From JAFAZJ01 sp964437145 (GTDB taxonomy: Bacteria; Pseudomonadota; Alphaproteobacteria; Reyranellales; Reyranellaceae), in assembly GCA_964437145.1 (NCBI GenBank), contig CAYTFW010000021.1, positions 1-49,476 on the forward strand: 49,476 bases of DNA. Reading direction: 5' to 3'. Shown in pieces: positions 15,257 through 23,275 of the stretch. Numbering within the stretch: the first letter of the stretch is position 1; every line of letters begins with the position of its first letter. A program made the translations under genes and the position numbers. Under the pieces are notes generated by a model. The model saw only the letters and a program-made list of their open reading frames with translations. It did not search any database and was not told the origin of the DNA.

Positions 15257-15754
15257 CTATCGATTGACGCGCCATCGCCAAATCAACGACCAAGCCGTGA
15301 CCAGCCCAAAGAGAGTCGGTCCAAATAGCACTCCGAAGACGTATGGCATGAAAAGCAAGCCGGTCACCACCGAGCCGAATGCGTTGTGAAGTCTCCCAGT
15401 CGCAATCACGCCTTCGATCGCTGCCTCCACGCCGAAGATGCCACAGCCAATCCAGATCGAGAGCAACGACGCGCCAATCGCGACGCCCATCGCCGCCCCC
15501 AACGATACGGGCGGCTTGACCTCGAACCCGCGCCAGATCAACCAACCTCCGGCCAAGCCGGAAGGCGCGGCGATGGCGCATCCGCCGGCTATCGCCGGTG
15601 TGTCGAGCGTGATATCGGGATCATCGATTGGTACGACGTAGCCCCGCAGCACGACTGTGGCGACCGCCGCAAGTGCCACCCCGACGGCGAAGCCGCGTGC
15701 CGACAAATGCTGAGCCGGTCCCAATTCGGGTTCTTCAGCGGACGGCGACTGCAT
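15257..15754 (-). CDS. hypothetical multi-pass membrane protein
   Basis: A 165-aa protein with about four hydrophobic helices (GFAVGVALAAVATVVL; AGGCAIAAPSGLAGGWLI; LGAAMGVAIGASLLSIWIGC; VVTGLLFMPYVFGVLFGPT) and a basic C-terminus (WRWRVNR). Start is uncertain: ATG 15754 has a distant GAGG, ATG 15778 has none better. The open frame runs up to 15940 through AT-rich DNA that is probably not translated. Family unknown, no partner gene. Confidence 0.6.
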   Translation of the reverse strand: MQSPSAEEPELGPAQHLSARGFAVGVALAAVATVVLRGYVVPIDDPDITLDTPAIAGGCAIAAPSGLAGGWLIWRGFEVKPPVSLGAAMGVAIGASLLSIWIGCGIFGVEAAIEGVIATGRLHNAFGSVVTGLLFMPYVFGVLFGPTLFGLVTAWSLIWRWRVNR

Positions 15755-16072
15755 CAACCTGTACCTCGACCCAACCATGCCACGAACGAGAGAATGATCG
15801 CCAAGACTCCCGCCAATCGCGGCGCGCCGGAATCCCACTATGACTCGAATATCGATATCTAATATGCTATGGTTATTAGATATTTTACTTATATAGTTAA
15901 CGCATTGAAATATCAGCACAAGACGGTTCAGCCGCGCCACCTCCGCAATATCACGGTCGTCGGGACATTGTTGAGCGCAGCGATGGTCTGGCTCGCGGCC
16001 GACGTCCTGCGACCGATGGCGCCACTGCTGGGCCTGTTCGTTCGCTGGTGATCGGCCGGGGCGGCCCCCCGC
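15755..16072. other. AT-rich gene-free stretch with inverted repeat
   Basis: A 318-base gap. Bases 15845-15915 are much richer in A+T than the surroundings. ATATCTAAT at 15855-15863 and its complement ATTAGATAT at 15875-15883 form a 9-base inverted repeat with an 11-base loop, possibly an operator or promoter zone. A 60-codon frame at 15869-16051 has a hydrophobic end but no ribosome site, and I do not call it. Confidence 0.5.
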
Positions 16073-16543
16073 TTACGTCTTCGGATACGCGATGCTCATG
16101 GTCTCCGCGATACACGCCGGGCGGTCCTTGCCTTCGATCTCGACGGTCCATTGGTAGGTCATGCGGATGCCGCCATTGGGCATGTCGTCGGCGGCGAGCA
16201 GCTTCTGGCGGCCGCGGATGCGCGCGCCGACCTGCACGGGGTTGGTGAAGCGCACCTTGTTGGAGCCGTAGTTGATGCCGTTGCGCACGTTCTCGATCTT
16301 CAGCACGTTCTGGCCGAAAGTGGAGATCACCGACAACGTCAGCATGCCGTGCGCGATGGTCTTGCCGTCGGGCATGTCGGTCTTGCAACGCTCGACATCG
16401 ACATGGATCCATTGATGGTCGCCGCTGCATTTGGCGAAGGTGTCGATGCGATCCTGCGTCATCTCCAGCCAGTCGCTGACGCCCAGCTCTTGGCCGACCA
16501 GCGCCTTCATCGCCTGCGGGCTCTCGACGATTCGCTTGGGCAT
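16073..16543 (-). CDS. MaoC family (R)-specific enoyl-CoA hydratase
   Basis: A 156-aa single hotdog-fold protein. The catalytic pair is in CSGDHQWIHVD (Asp and His of hydratase 2), followed by TIAHGMLTLSVIS, where the substrate helix begins. NVRNGINYGSNKVRFTNPVQVG is the typical beta part. Such enzymes hydrate trans-2-enoyl-CoA. It starts 11 bases after the amidohydrolase gene upstream and is probably in its operon. The pairing of an amidohydrolase and a hydratase suggests a catabolic path for a cyclic or aromatic carboxylate, which is inference. Confidence 0.9.
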   Translation of the reverse strand: MPKRIVESPQAMKALVGQELGVSDWLEMTQDRIDTFAKCSGDHQWIHVDVERCKTDMPDGKTIAHGMLTLSVISTFGQNVLKIENVRNGINYGSNKVRFTNPVQVGARIRGRQKLLAADDMPNGGIRMTYQWTVEIEGKDRPACIAETMSIAYPKT

Positions 16544-16554
16544 GATGTCCTCCT

Positions 16555-17589
16555 TCAGATCAGTCCAGCCGGGATCTTGTAGATGCGCGCCGCCGTCTCG
16601 GCGAACAGCGCGGCTTTCTCGTCACGCGACGCGCCCGAGGCCAACTTCTTGCAGGCGTTCCAGAACACCGGGTAGCTGCTCCACCGCTTCTGGACCGGGA
16701 AGTTGCTCTCGAACATGCAGCGCTCCGCGCCGAACAGCTCGAGGCAGACGTCGAACCACGCGCGCCAGGCGCTGGCGATGTCGCTCGACGACAGCGGCAG
16801 GCCGCCGGCCTCCTTGCTCGGTCCCGTCCGGCGCACCGGCAGCGCGCCAAGCTTGACGCTTACGTTCCGGTGCGCGGACAGACGGCGCATGGACTCGCGC
16901 CATTCCTTGAACACCTCGTCCTGCCGCTTGGCGTTGGGCCCGCCCAGCACCGGGCTGCCGAAATGGCAGAGCACGATGGCGAGCCCGGGGAACGCCGCGG
17001 CGACGTCGCCGACCTCGTCGATCTGGTTGTGGAAGACCCAGGCGTCGAAGGCGATACCGCGACGATCGAGGCAGGCGAGCCCCTGACGCACCAGAGGGTC
17101 GGCCAGGCGATGGGCCACGGGCACGACGTTTGGCACGGCGTCGCTGGGATGCCAGGCGGTGGAGTATCGCACGGCACTGAACCGACCACCGCTCGCGGCG
17201 ATGTGCAGATCGAGCACGCGCGCGACATCGCTGCCCAGCATGAGATCGATGTTGCCGACCATCGACGCGCAGGCGCGCGCCGGGCCGAACGCGCCGCTGG
17301 CGCTCATCGCCGCCACGCCGGTGACGAACTCGGTCTCTCCCAGCGAGCGCAGCTCGGCCGGACCATCGGCGCGATACATCGAGTGGCATTCCTCGAACAC
17401 CGTCGCCTTGACGGCATGGCCGGACGACAGGTCGGCGACCAGCTCCGGCAGCATGTAGACGTTGCCCGGGCGCCGCCACAGATGGTGGTGCGGATCGACG
17501 ATCGGCAGGTCGGGCTCGAGGATGTCCTCGACATGGCGTGCGAGCCAGGCCTCGTCGACGCTGCCGGAAAAATGATCTCGTTCAGCCAT
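16555..17589 (-). CDS. amidohydrolase family protein (TIM barrel, amidohydrolase 2)
   Basis: A 344-aa metal-dependent hydrolase of the PF04909 group, which contains lactonases and decarboxylases. The metal motif is VDPHHHLW near residue 31. Later barrel strands show VFEECHSMY, GRFSAVRYSTAWHP, AIVLCHFGSPVLGG and CMFESNFPVQKRW, the final one holding the usual Asp/Glu-to-Asn position. Cytosolic, no signal. It leads an operon with MaoC. Substrate unknown; gluconolactone-like or aromatic lactones are possible. Confidence 0.88.
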   Translation of the reverse strand: MAERDHFSGSVDEAWLARHVEDILEPDLPIVDPHHHLWRRPGNVYMLPELVADLSSGHAVKATVFEECHSMYRADGPAELRSLGETEFVTGVAAMSASGAFGPARACASMVGNIDLMLGSDVARVLDLHIAASGGRFSAVRYSTAWHPSDAVPNVVPVAHRLADPLVRQGLACLDRRGIAFDAWVFHNQIDEVGDVAAAFPGLAIVLCHFGSPVLGGPNAKRQDEVFKEWRESMRRLSAHRNVSVKLGALPVRRTGPSKEAGGLPLSSSDIASAWRAWFDVCLELFGAERCMFESNFPVQKRWSSYPVFWNACKKLASGASRDEKAALFAETAARIYKIPAGLI

Positions 17590-17635
17590 GGCAGATCCTT
17601 CACCTATCCGAGGCTATCGCACGGCGATCTTGATC

Positions 17636-17760
17636 TACCTTCCCCCGGAGGGGGAAGGTGGCGCGCAGCGCCGGATGGGGGATGTTTCAGCACGTCTGGT
17701 ATCCCTCTTCGACATCCCCCTTTCGCCCTGCGGGCACCTTCCGCCGCCGGGGGAAGGTAA
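17636..17760. repeat. pair of inverted palindromic repeats, family C copies 2 and 3
   Basis: Copy 2 (17636-17686) reads ACCTTCCCCCGGAGGGGGAA and ends in GGATGGGGGATGTT. Copy 3 (17713-17760) is in inverse orientation, starting ACATCCCCC and ending GGGGGAAGGTAA. Together they can fold into one long hairpin between the divergent amidohydrolase and SDR genes. Confidence 0.8.
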
Positions 17761-17786
17761 GATCGAGCGCGACGATGGAGGATGCG

Positions 17787-18557
17787 ATGCGACTGCGGGG
17801 CAAGGTGGCGCTGCTGACCGGCGCGGCGGCGGCGATCAAGGGCGAGCTGATGGGCTTCGGCGGCGCGGCGGCGCATCTGTTCGTGCGCGAGGGCGCCAGG
17901 GTGGTGCTGACCGATATCCGCGACGAGCTCGGCGAGCGCGCGGCCGCGTCGCTGCGCGCCGACGGACACGACGCGCGCTACCTGCGCCTCGACGTGACGT
18001 CGGAACAGAACTGGGCGCAGGTGATGGACGCGGTGATGGCGGCGCACGGGCGGCTCGACATCCTGTTCAACAACGCCGGTATCGCCGTGCCCGGCAAGGT
18101 CGAGAGCCTCACGGTCGACACCTGGGACCGCGAGCTCGCCGTTCACGCCAAGGGCGTCTTCCTCGGCACGCGCGCGGCGATCCCGGCCATGCGCAAAGGC
18201 GGCGGCGGCTCGATCATCAACACGTCCTCGGTGATGGGCATCGTCGGCAGCCCCACCTCGCCGGCCTATTCGGCCGCCAAGGGCGCTATCACGCTCTTCA
18301 CCAAATCGGCGGCGCTGCAATACGCCAAGGAGAACATCCGCATCAACTCGGTGCATCCCGGCTACGCCGACACGCCGCTGACCGACAAGCGCTTCGCCGA
18401 CCCCGCCATCCGTCAGTCGTTGATCGACCGCACGCCGATGGGCCGGCTCGGCACCGCCGAGGATATCGCCAACGGCGTGCTGTTCCTGGCGTCCGACGAG
18501 TCGTCGTGGGTCACTGGCTCGGAGCTGGTGATCGATGGCGGCATGACGGCGCAGTAG
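17787..18557 (+). CDS. SDR family oxidoreductase with expanded glycine loop
   Basis: A 256-aa short-chain dehydrogenase. The ATG at 17787 has GGAGG five bases upstream. The active site is Ser147/Ser148, Tyr161 and Lys165 (NTSSVMGIVG, YSAAKG); NNAG is at 95-98. The cofactor loop is unusual: TGAAAAIKGELMGFGGAAA in place of TGxxxGIG, an expansion of about six residues, which should reshape the NAD(P) pocket. The end IDGGMTAQ matches three decayed copies downstream at 19800, 21050 and 22375. Probably acts on a hydroxyacid or sugar derivative; substrate unknown. Confidence 0.92.
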   Translation: MRLRGKVALLTGAAAAIKGELMGFGGAAAHLFVREGARVVLTDIRDELGERAAASLRADGHDARYLRLDVTSEQNWAQVMDAVMAAHGRLDILFNNAGIAVPGKVESLTVDTWDRELAVHAKGVFLGTRAAIPAMRKGGGGSIINTSSVMGIVGSPTSPAYSAAKGAITLFTKSAALQYAKENIRINSVHPGYADTPLTDKRFADPAIRQSLIDRTPMGRLGTAEDIANGVLFLASDESSWVTGSELVIDGGMTAQ

Positions 18558-18731
18558 GCGCGCAATCCACCAGGTGCCCAGCATCGGTCCCAGTTGGAAT
18601 CTTCAGATCAGGAAGCCAGGGTCAAAACCCAACATGGCGTGCTCTCCACTTCTGCTTCCTGACTGATTCCAGACATGACACGTCGAGCGGTTCGTCTTAG
18701 CCCGACCCAAAGCTGACATGATGGAACCGCC

Positions 18732-19727
18732 TCACTCAATCACCTCGTCGGCGCGGGCAAGGATCGACGACGGGACCCTGATGCCGAGCGCGCGAGCGGT
18801 CTTGAGATTGATCGTCAGACGGAACGTTATCAGCTCAACTGGAAGATCACTTGGCGCAGCTCCGCGCAAGATGCGATCTACGAAATACGCCGTGCGGCGG
18901 AGCGCTTCTTGCTGATCCGGACCGTAGTTCATCAGGTGGCCATCTCGCACCGAGCGGCCGGTCGGCCCCATGGTCGCGATGCCATGCGTCATGGCGAACT
19001 CGGCGATTCGAGCGCTATGCAAGGGCATCGGTTGCGCCGGATGCACGTCCATAGCTTGAGGTCGCTCCCGGGCAAGAGCTGCCAATGCAGGCTCCAATTG
19101 TTCCGAAGTCGCAACCGGCGCAGGGATCACCTCAACGCCGACCGTTTGCGCCACGGTCGAGAACCTCTGGAAACCCCGCACAGACAGGGGTAGCTCCGGA
19201 TTGAACATGACGGCAAAGCGGCGAAGGCCCGGCACGATCTCGCGTGCGAATTCCATATACTTGCCCGCCAATTCGTTAATGTTGCTGGACAGGCCCGTGA
19301 CATTGCCGCCTGGCCGTGCCAGCGATGAAACCAGCCCGGCCGCGACTGGATCGGCGCTTCCCGTGACGATGATCGGCACCGTCTTGGTGCGCCGGTGAAG
19401 TTCCTGAGCAAACAGCGTGTCGGCCGCGATCACCAGCTCGACCCCGGCATTCAGTAGTTCATTCGCAAGTCCGGGCACCTTGCGCACGTCCCCGCCTGTC
19501 GCGCGTACGATGAATTCCAGATTATTTCCCTCGCTCCAGCCAAGCGTGCGCAACGTGTCGAAGAATACAGCCCATAGTGGCGCGCCGATGGGTGAGTCAG
19601 GAGGCAGAATGGCCAGCGCGCCAATGCGCCGACGTTTTTGGGCGTGCGCTTGCCCCGACGTGAGCAGGCTCGCCATCGCGCTCAACACGAGCGCCCGACG
19701 CGGCGCCGCGCATGCCGGCAGCTTCAT
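18732..19727 (-). CDS. ABC transporter substrate-binding protein (PF04392 type)
   Basis: A 331-aa periplasmic protein with a signal peptide (ALVLSAMASLLTSGQAHAQ). The family pattern is clear: RRIGALAIL, FFDTLRTLGWSEGNNLEFI, LVIAADTLFAQELHRRTKTV, TGSADPVAAGLVSSLARPGG, NVTGLSS and the C-terminal FVDRILRGAAPSDLPVE with NLKTARALGI. Members bind amino acids or unknown small molecules, and this branch is often orphan, as here. It lies between the SDR gene and a decayed SDR end, which suggests it came as cargo. Receptor role is sure, ligand unknown. Confidence 0.9.
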   Translation of the reverse strand: MKLPACAAPRRALVLSAMASLLTSGQAHAQKRRRIGALAILPPDSPIGAPLWAVFFDTLRTLGWSEGNNLEFIVRATGGDVRKVPGLANELLNAGVELVIAADTLFAQELHRRTKTVPIIVTGSADPVAAGLVSSLARPGGNVTGLSSNINELAGKYMEFAREIVPGLRRFAVMFNPELPLSVRGFQRFSTVAQTVGVEVIPAPVATSEQLEPALAALARERPQAMDVHPAQPMPLHSARIAEFAMTHGIATMGPTGRSVRDGHLMNYGPDQQEALRRTAYFVDRILRGAAPSDLPVELITFRLTINLKTARALGIRVPSSILARADEVIE

Positions 19728-19799
19728 TTGGTCACCGGGGGTGAATTCGGCGGCACTCTAGGCGCAATGACACGACCTGTCATGCCGAAAGGATGGCAA

Positions 19800-19919
19800 C
19801 CGGGCCGGCTCGGCACCGCGGAGGACGCCGCGCAGGGCGTGCTGTTCCTGGCGTCAGACGAGGCGTCGTGGATCACCGGTTCGGCGCTGGTGATCGATGG
19901 CGGCGTGGCGGCGCAGTAG
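19800..19919 (+). pseudogene. decayed SDR 3' end, copy B
   Basis: In frame it reads GRLGTAEDAAQGVLFLASDE, then ASWITGSALVIDGGVAAQ and stop. This is the C-terminal 40 residues of an SDR, like the intact gene at 17787 but with several changes. Nothing of the first 200 residues is present. Confidence 0.85.
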
Positions 19920-19923
19920 CGCG

Positions 19924-20445
19924 CTACGAAGGCTTGATGGCGCCAATCAGCTTGCGTGCGCGAGCGCGCACGGCCGGACTTCCCGTTCGGCTCAGTCTGT
20001 CGATCAGCGGCGACACCCGCCGCAGCAAAGCGGGATCGCCGATCGCAAGGTCGGCCAGCGCTTGCATGGCGAACGTCCTGACGATCCGGCTTTTATCGCT
20101 CAGGTAGGTCAACAATATCGCCTCCATCCGGCGGCGCTCTGTCTTGTCGAGATCGAGCCGAGGCATGAGTTGGGCGAGATGCCAGCGCAATTCCTGCTCG
20201 CATGCGCTGGCGGCGATGCCGAGCAGTCTCTTCTTGTAGGGCCGCAGCCACTCGGGATGCGCGCGGGATACCTTCTCCACGACATCCGCGCAGCGCATGC
20301 GCACGAGGGCATCGTTGTTCGACAGACCCTCGACGACCGCGGCGAAGAGCTCGGGATCACGCAGAACGTCGCGCACCACCGCGTTGGCGTTGCCGATCGA
20401 TCGCCGGTCTCCACCCGAAAGGTCACGAACCAGATCTCTCATCAT
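19924..20445 (-). CDS. HEAT-repeat protein
   Basis: A 173-aa all-helical protein. Helical pairs of about 35-40 residues repeat: NAVVRDVLRDPELFAAVVEGL, SNNDALVRMRCADVVEKVS, HLAQLMPRLDLDKTERRRM, DKSRIVRTFAMQALADLA, TGSPAVRARARKLIGAI. HEAT arrays bind proteins or DNA; AlkD-type glycosylases share the fold but the catalytic Asp context is not evident. Its ATG overlaps the stop of the upstream membrane protein gene by four bases (ATGA), so the two work from one transcript. Function unknown. Confidence 0.75.
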   Translation of the reverse strand: MMRDLVRDLSGGDRRSIGNANAVVRDVLRDPELFAAVVEGLSNNDALVRMRCADVVEKVSRAHPEWLRPYKKRLLGIAASACEQELRWHLAQLMPRLDLDKTERRRMEAILLTYLSDKSRIVRTFAMQALADLAIGDPALLRRVSPLIDRLSRTGSPAVRARARKLIGAIKPS

Positions 20446-20846
20446 CGGCCGGAGGATGACGCTTCGCGACGCGCGCGATCCGCGACCATGCCGATTCCTG
20501 CGCCGACGATAGGGATCAGGAGATACCGTAGGCCGATGTCATAGAGATACGTCACAACGGACATGCCCACGAGCGGCACAAGCACCAGGAGGTCAAGGGC
20601 GAGGTTGATGACGAGCCAATAGCCGCCGAGCGCGAGACCCGATTGGCTCGACGGCGCGACACGCCGGAAGGCGACAACGAGAGGCGCGGTGCCGAGGCCG
20701 CCGAACACGACGACCATGAGGGACTTGAGAAGCGGTTGCGGTATCAGGAACTGCCCCGAGCGATCGACGAAGAGAAATGACACCGCGAAGGGCGCGAGCC
20801 ACGACACGAAGCCAAGCGCGGTCGTATGGCGGGTCACGACATTCAT
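20442..20846 (-). CDS. hypothetical four-helix membrane protein
   Basis: A 134-aa inner-membrane protein with helices near residues 10-28 (ALGFVSWLAPFAVSFLFV), 40-60 (LLKSLMVVVFGGLGTAPLVV), 72-95 (LALGGYWLVINLALDLLVLV) and 105-125 (LRYLLIPIVGAGIGMVA). No family recognised. It is the first gene of a pair with the HEAT-repeat protein; both sit between two decayed SDR ends and probably form one transferred module. Confidence 0.7.
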   Translation of the reverse strand: MNVVTRHTTALGFVSWLAPFAVSFLFVDRSGQFLIPQPLLKSLMVVVFGGLGTAPLVVAFRRVAPSSQSGLALGGYWLVINLALDLLVLVPLVGMSVVTYLYDIGLRYLLIPIVGAGIGMVADRARREASSSGR

Positions 20847-21049
20847 CAGCTGACAGTGCGCCTAATCGTTGGACGGATCGGCGTCGGCTGCCCATCCCTG
20901 GCGCAGATGCGACTAGACCGGACCGAAGGCGCTTGATGCTGCGCGGACGACGACAGAGCGCCTTGATCCAAGTCAACGGACGCCGCGCTCGACGGGGCAG
21001 TCGTTCAGAATGAACCTCGACACTTCGATCTCGTCGGGCAGGACTTGAC

Positions 21050-21161
21050 GCTCGGCACCACAAAGGACATCGCCAACGGCGCGCTGTTCCTGGCGTCCGA
21101 CGAGTCATCGTGGATCACCGGCTCCGAACTGGTGATCGATGGCGGCATGACGGCGCAGTAG
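21050..21161 (+). pseudogene. decayed SDR 3' end, copy C
   Basis: Reads LGTTKDIANGALFLASDESS then WITGSELVIDGGMTAQ and stop. About 93 percent of bases agree with the 3' end of the intact SDR at 18455-18557, and the match runs past the stop (TAGGCGCGC). It is therefore a recent copy of that end, without the rest of the gene. Confidence 0.88.
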
Positions 21162-21259
21162 GCGCGCCCTCCACCTCCGCCTGCGGATCGATCCAGACAC
21201 CGGTCGCGTTCTGCCGTTCGTCCGAATTCGACCCCGAGCCGCCGTCGTATCGTCGCTAT

Positions 21260-21279
21260 TGATCAAGAACGATCATTCT
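21260..21279. promoter_or_regulatory. candidate TetR operator
   Basis: TGATCAAGAACGATCATTCT contains TGATC-N6-GATCA and the overlapping near-palindrome GAACGATCATTC. It ends 13 bases before the TetR start codon, where an autoregulatory site is expected. Confidence 0.4.
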
Positions 21280-21292
21280 GATACGAGGCGCT

Positions 21293-21889
21293 ATGCCTCG
21301 ACCGAAGTCCACGACTCGCCAAGCCACGCTAGAACGCGCGTTGACGCACTTCTGGTTCCACGGCTTCGCGAACTCGTCGATGGACGACCTTGTGCGCGCA
21401 ACGGCAACCAGCCGCCACGCGATCTATGCGGACTTCGGCAGCAAAGAGCGGCTGTTCGATGCCGTTATGGGCCTCTACGTCGATACGGTCGTGACCCCGG
21501 CATTCGCGCAAGTGGAAGCGCCTGGCGCGGGCCTCCAGCAAATCTCCGGATACTGGGAACGCCAGATCGCCGGTGGCGAGCAGTCGGGGCTTCCCGGACC
21601 GGGTTGCCTGTTCGCGAACACGATGACCGAGCTCGCGCCGCACGCGCCCGTGGTCGCGAGGCAGGTCGCGAAACACAACGAGCGCCTGCGCTCCGGGTTT
21701 CGCAACGCGCTTCGCGGTGATGGGATCGCCGAACGGCATCGGTCGTCAAGGCAAGCGATCGAGGCCACGGCCACCCTGCTCACCATCTTCAGCAATGGCC
21801 TGTGGTCGTATTCGCGCGTGGTGAGCGATGCTCGTCCGCTGCGTCTTGCCGCCAGAAGCATGGTCGCCAACCTTGGCAGTCAGGAGTGA
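21293..21889 (+). CDS. TetR/AcrR family transcriptional regulator
   Basis: A 198-aa repressor. The helix-turn-helix fills residues 8-55 (TRQATLERALTHFWFHGFAN, SSMDDLVRATATSRHAIYAD, FGSKERLFDAVM). The C-terminal half has the PGPGCLFANTMTELAPH stretch of the YxaF/LmrA-like group, in which Cys can sense electrophiles. GAGG precedes the ATG. The membrane protein gene begins four bases after its stop, so it is the likely target together with autoregulation. Confidence 0.92.
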   Translation: MPRPKSTTRQATLERALTHFWFHGFANSSMDDLVRATATSRHAIYADFGSKERLFDAVMGLYVDTVVTPAFAQVEAPGAGLQQISGYWERQIAGGEQSGLPGPGCLFANTMTELAPHAPVVARQVAKHNERLRSGFRNALRGDGIAERHRSSRQAIEATATLLTIFSNGLWSYSRVVSDARPLRLAARSMVANLGSQE

Positions 21890-21892
21890 GCC

Positions 21893-22366
21893 GTGAGCGC
21901 CCCTGTGTCGAATGACTTCCAAGCTCGACGTACCTTCCTGCTGATCTTGGCGATCGCATTCCTGTGGCTAAACGCATCGGAGGTTTTCCGGTACTTCGCC
22001 TTCGTGATGCCGATGACTCGCGATGCCATGTCGGCCGTTCGAGACGTCGCGCCGATGAATGTCGCGGTGTTCATGATTTGGGGACTTTGGGACACTCTGC
22101 TGTTCGCGGTCGTGAGCGTCATCGCATGGCTGTTTCACGAAAAATTCGGCGGCGGCGTTCGCAATGCGATCGCTGCTGGCACGCTGCTCTGGCTGACGAT
22201 CTTCTGCATCTTTTGGCTCGCGGCCTACAACATGAACCTGACAGTCGCGCGCATACCGTTGATCGCGCTTCCTTTGGCTTGGCTCGAAATGGTGGTCCTC
22301 GTCGCGATCCTACAAAGGGCATGGCCCCATTTGCGGCGCAAAAGTCAGGGTGGCCGTCGGCCTTGA
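21893..22366 (+). CDS. hypothetical four-helix membrane protein co-transcribed with TetR
   Basis: A 157-aa membrane protein starting at GTG 21893 with CAGGAG before it. Helices lie near 14-34 (TFLLILAIAFLWLNASEVF), 52-80 (NVAVFMIWGLWDTLLFAVVS), 92-110 (AIAAGTLLWLTIFCIFWLAA) and 118-140 (IPLIALPLAWLEMVVLVAIL). It ends in a basic tail. No transporter family is evident. The tight link to a TetR regulator suggests a drug- or lipid-responsive membrane function. Confidence 0.78.
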   Translation: MSAPVSNDFQARRTFLLILAIAFLWLNASEVFRYFAFVMPMTRDAMSAVRDVAPMNVAVFMIWGLWDTLLFAVVSVIAWLFHEKFGGGVRNAIAAGTLLWLTIFCIFWLAAYNMNLTVARIPLIALPLAWLEMVVLVAILQRAWPHLRRKSQGGRRP

Positions 22367-22374
22367 GCCGAGGC

Positions 22375-22436
22375 CTATTGACCGCCAAAGGCGGCATCGC
22401 ACACTTCACCAAGATGGCGGCGTGACGGCGCAGTAG
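22375..22436 (+). pseudogene. internally deleted SDR remnant, copy D
   Basis: LLTAKGGIAHFTKMAA corresponds to the catalytic YSAAKGAITLFTKSAA of the intact SDR. It is fused directly to the last bases of the gene (GACGGCGCAGTAGGCGCGC). About 230 bases between them are missing. It closes the TetR module and touches the next SDR gene. Confidence 0.75.
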
Positions 22437-22442
22437 GCGCGC

Positions 22443-23210
22443 TCACAGCGCCGTCATGCCGCCGTCGACGAACAGCAGGGCGCCGGTGACGTAGGAGGCG
22501 TCGTCGGAGGCGAGGAACAGGATCGCGGCGGCGACTTCCTCGGCGCGGCCCGGCCGCTTCAGCATGGTGACGCGCGCGGCCCGGGCATTGTACTGCTCGA
22601 CGCTCTCGCCGGCCGCCGCGATGCGCCGCGCATGGAACGGCGTGAAGATCGGGCCGGGGCCGACGGCGTTGACGCGAATGCCCTGCGGCGAGTGGTCGGC
22701 GGCGAGCGCGCGCGTCAGCCCCGCGATCGCGGCCTTGGTCGTGTCGTATTGCAGATTGCCGCCGCCGGCGACGACGGATCGCACGGAGGCGACGTTGACG
22801 ATCGCGCCGCCGCCGTCGCGGCGCATCAGCGGCACGGCGGCCTTGGCGCAGAAGACATAGCTCATCAGGTTGACGCTGAGGATCTCGTTCCAGCTCGCGG
22901 CGCTGGCCACGTCGACCGTCTCGTACTTGCGGATGCCGGCGTTGTTGACGAGGATGTCGAGGCGCCCGAAGCGCTCGGCCGCGCCGTTGACGAAGGCGAG
23001 GCACGCGGTTTCGGTGCCGACATCGGCCTGCGTGAAGACGATCTTGGCGCCCGCGGCCTCGAGCTCGGTGGCAACGGCGCGGCCGCGCTCGCCATCGCGA
23101 TCGCAGAACGCCACGCTCGCGCCCTCGGCGACGAAACGCCGGACCGTCGCCTCACCAATTCCCGACGCGCCACCCGTCACCGCCGCGACCTTGCCCTTCA
23201 GACGATTCAT
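22443..23210 (-). CDS. SDR family oxidoreductase
   Basis: A 255-aa classical short-chain dehydrogenase. The cofactor motif is TGGASGIGEA at 12-21, NNAG at 89-92, catalytic Ser142 (ASVRSV), Tyr155 and Lys159 (YDTTK). The end is LLFVDGGMTAL. Asp37 after the second strand (FCDRDG) suggests NAD rather than NADP. It is a different gene from the SDR at 17787, with a normal glycine loop. Substrate unknown; a role with the neighbouring amidohydrolase is possible, 65 bases away on the same strand with a hairpin repeat between. Confidence 0.93.
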   Translation of the reverse strand: MNRLKGKVAAVTGGASGIGEATVRRFVAEGASVAFCDRDGERGRAVATELEAAGAKIVFTQADVGTETACLAFVNGAAERFGRLDILVNNAGIRKYETVDVASAASWNEILSVNLMSYVFCAKAAVPLMRRDGGGAIVNVASVRSVVAGGGNLQYDTTKAAIAGLTRALAADHSPQGIRVNAVGPGPIFTPFHARRIAAAGESVEQYNARAARVTMLKRPGRAEEVAAAILFLASDDASYVTGALLFVDGGMTAL

Positions 23211-23244
23211 CCTTGCTGCTCCCCGTTACGCATCACGACCCTAC

Positions 23245-23269
23245 TACCTTCCCCCGGAGGGGGAAGGTA
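23245..23269. repeat. palindromic repeat, family C copy 4
   Basis: TACCTTCCCCC-GGA-GGGGGAAGGTA, a nearly perfect hairpin between the amidohydrolase stop and the SDR start on the minus strand. Confidence 0.75.
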
Positions 23270-23275
23270 AAGCCG

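Larger units (their letters stand above)
20847..21292. other. gene-free stretch holding an SDR remnant
   Basis: A 446-base gap. Its middle (21050-21161) is the decayed SDR end described separately. The rest carries no reading frame with a ribosome site. The last 35 bases include a probable TetR operator. Confidence 0.55.

Noticed and set aside
15869..16051. 60-codon frame with a hydrophobic C-terminal helix
   Set aside because: It starts inside an AT-rich inverted repeat, has no ribosome site and no supporting neighbour. Real expression cannot be excluded.
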